Source: an uncultured Bacteroidales bacterium
Lineage (GTDB): Bacteria > Bacteroidota > Bacteroidia > Bacteroidales > UBA932
Direction: 5' to 3'
NCBI GenBank assembly: GCA_946614205.1
Contig: CAMOGR010000227.1
Coordinates: 1-8,087, forward strand
DNA: 8,087 nucleotides
This document shows, in pieces, positions 1-4,039 of this stretch. How positions within the stretch are numbered: the first letter of the stretch is position 1; every line of letters starts with the position of its first letter. The position numbers were made by a program, and so were the translations under genes. The notes under the pieces were generated by a model. It was not told the origin of the DNA, did not search any database, and saw only the letters and a list, made by a program, of their open reading frames with translations.

Positions 1-52
1 AATCCACTTCGCCGGGGCCGAGTTCCTTATAACAATATAAACACTTACTCAT
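1..52 (-). CDS. HipT-like (HipA C-terminal kinase domain) protein, partial
   Basis: Only the first 17 codons lie in the window: MSKCLYCYKELGPGEVD, running off the left edge. The ATG (complement of 50-52) lies inside the end of the preceding hipS-like gene, giving an 8-bp overlap (45-52) that implies translational coupling. The CxxC pair (C4, C7) near the N-terminus resembles, from memory, the start of Bacteroidales proteins annotated as HipA C-terminal domain proteins. Its position directly after hipB and an isolated HipA N-terminal domain fits a HipT-type Ser/Thr kinase toxin. In the family, HipA phosphorylates GltX and E. coli HipT phosphorylates TrpS. The catalytic core is outside the window, so activity and target cannot be judged. 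Confidence 0.75.
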   Translation of the reverse strand, partial: MSKCLYCYKELGPGEVD

Positions 53-377
53 CACTGTCCTCCTTTATTGGAATTACACTTACAGCGCCAATGCAGTCCT
101 TGCAGCATAGAAGAAGCAGGGAGAACCTGTCCAGTTCACTGATATCCGTGTTTCGCAGCGCTACATCCAGCAGCCATCCTTCCGGGATGAGGCCATCAAA
201 GAAAGGGAAAAGAACCGGAGACTTGTAGGCCTTCTCCGATAATGGAAGCGTCAGGCTGACAGGGGCAGCATCTGAATTGGCAAGATACTCTCTGTCATAG
301 CGGAACTCATAGCCCTCATCCGTCTCTTCAAGGATTCCGGCTGTCTTTCCTTTGTACTTAATCAATGCTTTACTCAT
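45..377 (-). CDS. hipS: HipS-like protein: stand-alone HipA N-terminal subdomain 1
   Basis: This 110-residue protein corresponds only to the N-terminal subdomain of HipA (Couple_hipA type). Recognisable family features in order are a short beta-rich start (residues 1-30), PVSLTLPLSEKAY (39-51), the PFFDGLIPEGWLL segment (58-70) and DRFSLLLLCCKDCIGAVSVIP near the end (about 83-103), which follows the HipA pattern F-LL---G-D--GA. In full-length HipA this is fused to the kinase; here a stop follows and the kinase starts in an overlapping reading frame. In the E. coli HipBST system the equivalent separate protein HipS binds HipT and is the main antitoxin, so the same role is inferred. The start overlaps the hipB stop by ATGA (374-377), so translation is probably coupled. 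It could instead be annotated simply as a HipA N-terminal domain protein. Confidence 0.85.
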   Translation of the reverse strand: MSKALIKYKGKTAGILEETDEGYEFRYDREYLANSDAAPVSLTLPLSEKAYKSPVLFPFFDGLIPEGWLLDVALRNTDISELDRFSLLLLCCKDCIGAVSVIPIKEDSDE

Positions 378-580
378 CTCGTCTTCTTTTGAGGAACCAA
401 TTCGTATCCAAACAAATCAAAAACTTGGGCCACTTTGTCCAGACGGACCGTTGCTTTGCCCTGCTCTAATTCCCGTACGAAATTAAGGCCTACCCCTGAT
501 TTCATTGCAAGGTCCACCTGCGTGAGGCCATGCTCTTTCCGCAGGGATTTCAATACTGAAGATATGAGATTACTATTCAT
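374..580 (-). CDS. hipB: HipB-like XRE-family antitoxin/repressor
   Basis: A 68-residue DNA-binding protein of the Cro/C1 (XRE) class. The helix-turn-helix lies at about residues 14-52: LRKEHGLTQVDLAMKSGV carries the usual L-Q--LA pattern of helices 1-2, and GLNFVRELEQGKA is the recognition helix and following turn. The C-terminal VAQVFDLFGYELV matches the last helix and strand seen in HipB proteins, where it supports dimerisation. It is the first gene of a three-gene operon with 4-bp and 8-bp overlaps. Three inverted repeats lie immediately upstream, the nearest ending 3 bp before the start codon, so autorepression is expected. The ATG at 580-578 lies about 20 nt downstream of a -7 box, leaving a short leader with no clear Shine-Dalgarno sequence, as is common in Bacteroidota. 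Confidence 0.88.
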   Translation of the reverse strand: MNSNLISSVLKSLRKEHGLTQVDLAMKSGVGLNFVRELEQGKATVRLDKVAQVFDLFGYELVPQKKTR

Positions 581-582
581 AA

Positions 583-602
583 TTACATTCGCTCGGATGC
601 AA
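583..602. promoter_or_regulatory. Putative HipB operator O1
   Basis: TTACAT (583-588), an 8-bp spacer, then ATGCAA (597-602); five of the six arm positions are complementary. It overlaps the -7 box and the expected transcription start of the hipB operon, so binding here would block transcription directly. Confidence 0.65.
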
Positions 603-607
603 ATATA
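600..607 (-). promoter_or_regulatory. -7 box of the hipB-hipS-hipT operon
   Basis: The minus strand reads TATATTTG, an exact match to the Bacteroidota -7 consensus TAnnTTTG. No convincing -33 TTTG is seen 19-21 bp upstream, so the promoter may be weak. Just upstream is a perfect 16-bp palindrome (606-621, TAAGAAATATTTCTTA). Confidence 0.6.
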
Positions 608-619
608 AGAAATATTTCT

Positions 620-647
620 TAAATTACATTACAACGGATGTAATTTA
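620..647. promoter_or_regulatory. Putative HipB operator O2 (perfect)
   Basis: Perfect inverted repeat with 10-bp arms: TAAATTACAT (620-629), an 8-bp spacer, ATGTAATTTA (638-647). It is the best of three related sites and covers the expected -33 region of the hipB promoter. The N8 spacer matches the geometry of the E. coli HipB operator (TATCC-N8-GGATA), although the arm sequence differs. Confidence 0.75.
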
Positions 648-664
648 TTGCTGGCAATCATGCA

Positions 665-684
665 TTACATCCGAAAGAATGTAC
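665..684. promoter_or_regulatory. Putative HipB operator O3
   Basis: TTACAT (665-670), an 8-bp spacer, then ATGTAC (679-684); five of six arm positions pair, plus one more outside (A664/T685). Its centre is 41 bp from that of O2, the same step as O2 to O1. Confidence 0.6.
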
Positions 685-723
685 TTCCCGGTGATTTTTC
701 TTTCATTCTTAGTACCACACGTT

Positions 724-758
724 GTCCACCACTGTCCACCTTGTCCACTCCGTCCACC
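724..758. repeat. Short GTCCACC repeat cluster
   Basis: GTCCAC(C) occurs at 724-730, 734-740, 743-748 and 752-758, with a period of 9-10 bp. On the minus strand the repeats read as GTGGAC units and translate as VDGVDKVDSGGQ. They may be the tail of a decayed coding region, but no parent gene can be named. Confidence 0.6.
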
Positions 759-854
759 GAATCCGCTGGATGAAGAATTGATCCGCGGTGGCAAGTACAG
801 CTATGAACATGTAGACTATGAAGTGTTCGGATGCACAATAAGAGAAGATATAAT

Positions 855-879
855 ACTCGAACGCGCGACCCACAGCTTA
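855..879 (-). pseudogene. tRNA fragment A (anticodon loop to T-loop)
   Basis: These 25 bp match 3948-3972 of the intact tRNA-Arg in this window with one mismatch (position 866, C versus G). They cover the 3' side of the anticodon stem-loop, the variable loop, the T-stem 5' strand and the T-loop. Neither flank continues the tRNA, so it is a fragment and not a gene. Confidence 0.7.
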
Positions 880-902
880 TCACTGCCGATGATGACACAA
901 GG

Positions 903-1010
903 CGTTGAATGGAAATCCCTGACTTATAGGCTGTTACCGATAATACCCCGGTCATTTTCCACCGGGCTATTTTGCTTAAAACATTGTGTAACAAAGACTT
1001 CCATTCAACG
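903..1010. repeat. 12-bp inverted repeat bounding a ~108-bp unit
   Basis: CGTTGAATGGAA (903-914) and its exact complement TTCCATTCAACG (999-1010) enclose 84 bp that contain another hairpin (947-966). The arrangement resembles a miniature inverted-repeat element. No target-site duplication is visible: the flanks are ACACAAGG on the left and GCGGTCGC on the right. Confidence 0.5.
947..975 (+). terminator. Weak intrinsic terminator-like hairpin
   Basis: CCCGGT (947-952) pairs with ACCGGG (961-966) around an 8-nt loop, followed on the plus strand by CTATTTTGC. The stem is short, the T-run is only four bases, and no plus-strand gene lies upstream, so function is doubtful. Confidence 0.3.
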
Positions 1011-1069
1011 GCGGTCGCCGGCGAACTGCCATCGATGCCACAAGTCCAGCCAGCAACTGCCCCCTCAGC

Positions 1070-1096
1070 AAAAAAGCCACCCCTTGAGGTGGCTTG
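1070..1096 (-). terminator. Intrinsic terminator, minus strand
   Basis: An 8-bp stem (1074-1081 with 1088-1095, AAGCCACC/GGTGGCTT) with a 6-nt loop is followed on the minus strand by a six-T run (1075-1070, partly in the stem). It lies about 170 bp past the stop of the Ig-like lipoprotein and would end that transcript. It also sits directly behind tRNA fragment B in the place expected for a tRNA terminator, so it may be what remains of a lost tRNA locus. Confidence 0.8.
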
Positions 1097-1100
1097 GAAG

Positions 1101-1117
1101 CGTGATCCCGCTGCGAC
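1101..1117 (-). pseudogene. tRNA fragment B (T-stem to acceptor 3' end)
   Basis: Seventeen bp match 3933-3949 at the 3' end of tRNA-Arg, including two bases past the discriminator, with one mismatch (1112 T versus 3944 C). It includes the T-stem 3' strand, the acceptor 3' strand and the discriminator. The sequence to its right does not continue as a tRNA. Confidence 0.6.
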
Positions 1118-1201
1118 GGATTCTCTGTCCGTCCGGTCACAGAATAAAGGACGGCAAGGCCCTATGGGTCAGCCATCCAGCCGGATGCGAATGCGTCCGG
1201 C
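1115..1201 (-). other. Hairpin cluster: candidate structured RNA or structured 3' UTR
   Basis: Four stems are visible: GACGGA/TCCGTC (1115-1120 with 1128-1133), CCGTCC/GGACGG (1129-1134 with 1149-1154), GGCCC/GGGTC around TAT (1158-1170, one G-T pair), and a 9-10-bp stem at 1180-1201 closed by GCCGGA/TCCGGC. The first two share 1129-1133 and cannot form together. The cluster lies between the lipoprotein stop codon and the minus-strand terminator, so it would be transcribed as a 3' UTR or as a separate small RNA. No TAnnTTTG box was seen for an independent transcript, and I do not recognise the family. Confidence 0.35.
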
Positions 1202-1263
1202 ATCAGTCCTTTTCGTCGTCCTATAAGTTTTCCTCAGGTTTGGGTGCAGAGCCCCCCAGGCGT

Positions 1264-3591
1264 TTACTCGATAACCATGTAGTACTGGAACGGTGTCCCA
1301 TGCGGAGCTTCAAGTGAGTAGAGCAGTTCGCCGTTCTTGTAAAGCATGCCCTTATATTGCCCCCCGGAGAGCGCTATGTAAACATCGCCGGAGGGCGTGA
1401 CTATAAGCGGCTGGTTGCAATCTTGAATAAACGAGCTGCCATTCAAGGGAATGGTATAGATAAGGTCCCCGTCTTTCCGGATGCGGATTTCTTTCCGCGT
1501 ATCATCCTCAAAGGCCGTGTAAACATGCCCTCCCTGGCAGGCTACAGCGGTTCTTTCGGCGAACTCAGCCTCATCAAAACCATCCTGTTTTTCTCCATTC
1601 TTGAAAAGAACGGACCTATACACATCTCCGACGTACTCGATACTGCTGACATAGACATCTCCTTCTTCGGATACAGCCATTGTCTGGAGAGTACTTGCGG
1701 GTTTAAACAGTCGCTGCTCAATTACCTCATTGCCGGTAGTAATGGTGTAAAGAGCGAGATAATTTACATTATAACTGTCATAAATATTTGCGCAGACGAA
1801 AATGCGGCCGTCCGGATGCGTTGCCAATACGGGTTCGAAGATTTTGGTAAATGAGCCCGTAACAGGTATTTCCACGTGATGGCCGGCATAGTCGCATCTC
1901 CAGACAGTTGGCGCCTCGCTCCAAACAGGGTTAGGATTCAGGATGGCAAAGAAATCATCCTGGACACTGAGCGCACTTAAGCGCAAATCTGGATAGGGAT
2001 TTGCCATTATATCAACGTAAGGCGCCCTGTCTTTACAAAGAAATACATGGTGGGATTGATCCGTATGGCCAGCCTTTTCAAGCGTATAGAGTGTTTTACC
2101 CCGTGAGTCAATGCCATAACATTCACTTTGATAGCGTGTTCTCCAGTCGCCGGTATACTCATACATGGTATTCCTGGGATCCGGCATACCGTTAACATAG
2201 CAGCCATTCTCTCCCATCCAGTAATAGATCAAGGGAATGCTGCCGGCGGTGACGGTGACGCGGCAGGAGGCCGTGAAACCGCCGTCTTTCGAGGTGGCCG
2301 TAATGGTGGCCTCTCCCTCTGCAAAGCCCATGACCATCCCTTCCTGGCTCACGGTGGCAACGCTGGGCGTATCGGAGTCCCAGCTCACATTCTGATTGGT
2401 GGCATAGGAAGGCGTGAACGTGACCGTGAGCGGGCGGGATTCTCCCACCTGGATGGTCATGGTTTCCGAACTGAGCGCGATGCCCTTTACGGCTGTGTCT
2501 TCATTCACCGTTACTTCGCACCAGCCCTGCTGGTCCTGGAAGGCATTGGAACGGGCGTAGATGCGGGTGCTGCCGGCGCGGACGGCGGTTACCAGGCCTT
2601 CCTTGTCGACGGTTGCCACCTCCTTGTTCTGGCTGGCCCATTCCACATCCTGGCGGGCGCTGGCGGGAGATACGCTGGCGCTGAGCTGGCAGGTTTCTCC
2701 TTCCTTCAGGGTGACGAGGGCGGGGCTGACCGTAACGCCGGTGACCGGGATGTCCGTAACGGTGACATGGCCCCAAACCGTTATGTTGCCGGCCTTTACC
2801 GTGAGTATTGTCTCGCCCGCCTTGAGGGCCGTCACCTTGCCGTTCTGGTCAACCGTGGCCACGGCTTCGTTGGAGCTTTCCCAGCTCAGGGTCTTGTCCG
2901 TGGCGTCTTCCGGCAGCACGGTGGCCTTGACCGTGGCGCTCTGGCCCACTTCCAATTCAAGGGGCTCCGGCTCCAGGGTAATGCTCTCCACTGCAATGAA
3001 ACTGGGCGTGACGGTAACGGCGCAGCTGGCCGTGAAGCCGCCGTCCACGGTGGTGACGGTGACCGTTCCTTCACCCGGCCCCATGGCAACCACCTGGCCG
3101 CTCTGGTAGACGTTGAGGACGCTCTCCGGCTCGCAGCTCCATACCACCTTTTTCTCCGAGGCATCCTCCGGCAGCACGGTGGCGGAGAGGTATACTTCGT
3201 CACCTTCCGTCATCTCCAGCACTCCCTGGTCCAGGGAGACGGACTTTACGTTTACCTTATATTTACGGACATAGACTTTGCATTCTGCCTTGTGGCCGCC
3301 GTCGGTGGTGGTGACGGTAACCGTGCCTTCTCCCTCTTCCATGGCCACTACCTGGCCGCTCTGATAGACGGTGAGCACGTTTTCCGGGCTGCAGCTCCAG
3401 GTGACGGATTTGTTGGCGGCGTTCTCAGGCAGCACGGTAGCGGTGAGGTAAAAATCATCCCCTACAGCAAGTTCATGCGTGGTTTCCGACAGACGGACTT
3501 CGGAAACCGGAATCTCCTTCTCCTCGGGCTTGCAGGAAGCCAGTATGAGGGAAACCAGGAACAAGACGGAGAGTAAACGGAGAGTTTTCAT
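1264..3591 (-). CDS. Surface-type lipoprotein: five Big_2 Ig-like domains plus propeller-like C-terminus
   Basis: A 775-residue predicted lipoprotein. MKTLRLLSVLFLVSLILASC is a type II signal peptide with lipobox LASC and lipidated Cys20. Five bacterial Ig-like (Big_2) domains follow at about 28-108, 115-195, 200-278, 282-362 and 367-448; each carries the family pattern of 'L--G----L-A-V-P' then 'V-W-S' then 'G-V-A---GE--I-V'. Residues 452-775 are a different domain with repeated short strands ending in phrases such as LYTLEKAG, VFLCKDR, SVLFKNGE and MLYKNGELLYS, which suggests a six- or seven-bladed beta-propeller. Such proteins sit on the outer membrane in Bacteroidota and often bind glycans or other surface partners; the ligand here is unknown. 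The start at 3591 is preferred over an upstream in-frame ATG at 3621 because it begins the signal peptide and the upstream ATG lies inside the -7 box. It appears monocistronic. Confidence 0.88.
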   Translation of the reverse strand: MKTLRLLSVLFLVSLILASCKPEEKEIPVSEVRLSETTHELAVGDDFYLTATVLPENAANKSVTWSCSPENVLTVYQSGQVVAMEEGEGTVTVTTTDGGHKAECKVYVRKYKVNVKSVSLDQGVLEMTEGDEVYLSATVLPEDASEKKVVWSCEPESVLNVYQSGQVVAMGPGEGTVTVTTVDGGFTASCAVTVTPSFIAVESITLEPEPLELEVGQSATVKATVLPEDATDKTLSWESSNEAVATVDQNGKVTALKAGETILTVKAGNITVWGHVTVTDIPVTGVTVSPALVTLKEGETCQLSASVSPASARQDVEWASQNKEVATVDKEGLVTAVRAGSTRIYARSNAFQDQQGWCEVTVNEDTAVKGIALSSETMTIQVGESRPLTVTFTPSYATNQNVSWDSDTPSVATVSQEGMVMGFAEGEATITATSKDGGFTASCRVTVTAGSIPLIYYWMGENGCYVNGMPDPRNTMYEYTGDWRTRYQSECYGIDSRGKTLYTLEKAGHTDQSHHVFLCKDRAPYVDIMANPYPDLRLSALSVQDDFFAILNPNPVWSEAPTVWRCDYAGHHVEIPVTGSFTKIFEPVLATHPDGRIFVCANIYDSYNVNYLALYTITTGNEVIEQRLFKPASTLQTMAVSEEGDVYVSSIEYVGDVYRSVLFKNGEKQDGFDEAEFAERTAVACQGGHVYTAFEDDTRKEIRIRKDGDLIYTIPLNGSSFIQDCNQPLIVTPSGDVYIALSGGQYKGMLYKNGELLYSLEAPHGTPFQYYMVIE

Positions 3592-3602
3592 AACAATTGC
3601 AT

Positions 3603-3740
3603 TTAATGTGATATGCTCCAAATATAGTTATTATCAAGAACATCGGCAAACAGAGGCGCAATTTCTTCGGGCTTGAACCCGGCAATCCCGCAACCGATGC
3701 AACGAATTCCGTGATTTCGCAAATTCCGCAGTTTCCGCAT
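3603..3740 (-). CDS. Possible small protein of 45 residues, unproven
   Basis: The minus-strand frame begins MRKLRNLRNHGIRCIGCGI and ends DNNYIWSISH, with a stop codon immediately before the ATG. The composition is protein-like, with CIGC and FKPEEIAPLF stretches, but I recognise no family. The last third overlaps the promoter of the lipoprotein gene, and no ribosome-binding site is visible. The first third is made of the degenerate 9-bp repeats, which could themselves create the LRKLRNLRN pattern. It may be a real small gene, the tail of a decayed gene or chance. Confidence 0.2.
   Translation of the reverse strand: MRKLRNLRNHGIRCIGCGIAGFKPEEIAPLFADVLDNNYIWSISH
3619..3650 (-). promoter_or_regulatory. 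Promoter of the Ig-like lipoprotein gene
   Basis: On the minus strand TTTG (3650-3647), a 20-bp spacer, then TATATTTG (3626-3619) match the Bacteroidota -33/-7 consensus. The expected start is near 3612, giving a leader of about 20 nt before ATG 3591. Confidence 0.8.
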
Positions 3741-3897
3741 TTACGTACTTTATCCGTCTCTATCGGGCCGTCTGTAATCGAAATACAACTTGTGAGTCAT
3801 CACCAGATTCACATATTTGCTCACAAATACACTCAAAAATAACTAAAATACAAGTAAAGAAAATGAGTTCATATAGCGTGGATACAAACAATGCTAA

Positions 3898-3932
3898 AGG
3901 CCCAACAGGTTGATATTAAACTTGTTGGGCCT
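3898..3932 (-). terminator. Terminator-like hairpin after tRNA-Arg
   Basis: A 13-bp stem (3898-3910 with 3920-3932, one G-T pair, AGGCCCAACA against TGTTGGGCCT with a C/T variant) with a 9-nt loop starts 2 nt past the tRNA 3' end. On the minus strand it is followed only by TTTAGCAT, so the T-run is short. It probably ends the tRNA transcript. Confidence 0.65.
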
Positions 3933-3934
3933 CG

Positions 3935-4008
3935 TGATCCCGCCGCGACTCGAACGCGGGACCCACAGCTTAGAAGGCTGTTGCTCTATCCAACTGAGCT
4001 ACGGGACC
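3935..4008 (-). tRNA. tRNA-Arg (anticodon TCT)
   Basis: A complete 74-nt cloverleaf without encoded CCA. Acceptor GGTCCCG pairs with CGGGATC (one G-T). The D-arm is GCTC-AGTTGGATA-GAGC, the anticodon arm ACAGC-CTTCTAA-GCTGT with anticodon TCT (reads AGA), the variable loop GGGTC, the T-arm CCGCG-TTCGAGT-CGCGG, and the discriminator is A. A -7 box lies 13 bp upstream and a hairpin immediately downstream. Fragments of a near-identical tRNA lie at 855-879 and 1101-1117. Confidence 0.97.
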
Positions 4009-4021
4009 ATCGATGAGAATG

Positions 4022-4029
4022 CAAAGGTA
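4022..4029 (-). promoter_or_regulatory. -7 box of tRNA-Arg
   Basis: The minus strand reads TACCTTTG, matching TAnnTTTG, 13 bp before the mature tRNA 5' end. No clear -33 TTTG is present upstream, where the radical SAM gene ends (stop at 4040-4042). Confidence 0.65.
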
Positions 4030-4039
4030 GTAATTATTT

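Larger units (their letters stand above)
685..1263. other. Gene-free patchwork region between hipB operators and the Ig-like lipoprotein
   Basis: No convincing gene lies in this stretch of about 580 bp. Open frames exist on both strands (679-1317 plus, 665-994 minus), but their translations lack domain character and run across hairpins and a terminator. From left to right it holds four GTCCAC(C) units (724-758), a tRNA fragment (855-879), an inverted repeat enclosing a small hairpin (903-1010), a minus-strand terminator (1070-1096), a second tRNA fragment (1101-1117) and a hairpin cluster (1115-1201). The part at about 765-870 reads plausibly as protein in the plus frame (LIRGGKYSYEHVDYEVFG and onward) but has no identifiable start or family; a gene remnant is possible. 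Confidence 0.6.
3592..3897. other. Intergenic region behind the Ig-like lipoprotein
   Basis: Contains the lipoprotein promoter (3619-3650), a possible 45-codon frame (3603-3740), degenerate 9-bp repeats at 3711-3738 (units like ATTTCGCA, AATTCCGCA, GTTTCCGCA), and an inverted repeat TTGTGAG/CTCACAA (3790-3796 and 3820-3826). A further minus-strand TAnnTTTG match (TATTTTTG, 3834-3841) has no good -33 partner and no established gene close behind it. Confidence 0.5.

Noticed and set aside
1101..1201. A complete second tRNA gene or SRP, tmRNA or RNase P RNA
   Set aside because: Only the 3' strand of the acceptor and T-stem is present and no 5' acceptor partner was found. The conserved core motifs I know for SRP, tmRNA and RNase P RNAs are not seen.
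679..1317. 212-residue plus-strand frame across the gene-free region
   Set aside because: It runs over the outer hipB operator, tRNA fragments, hairpins and the end of the lipoprotein gene; the translation is compositionally random overall, apart from a short protein-like stretch near 765-870.
2128..3576. 482-residue plus-strand frame antisense to the lipoprotein
   Set aside because: It is a shadow of the repeated Big_2 coding sequence: Gly/Ala/Arg/His-rich with repeat periodicity mirroring the opposite strand, and no recognisable domain.
2500..3600. CRISPR-like or tandem DNA repeat array
   Set aside because: The repetition is the ~80-86-residue periodicity of Ig-like protein domains in an open reading frame, not short direct repeats with unique spacers.
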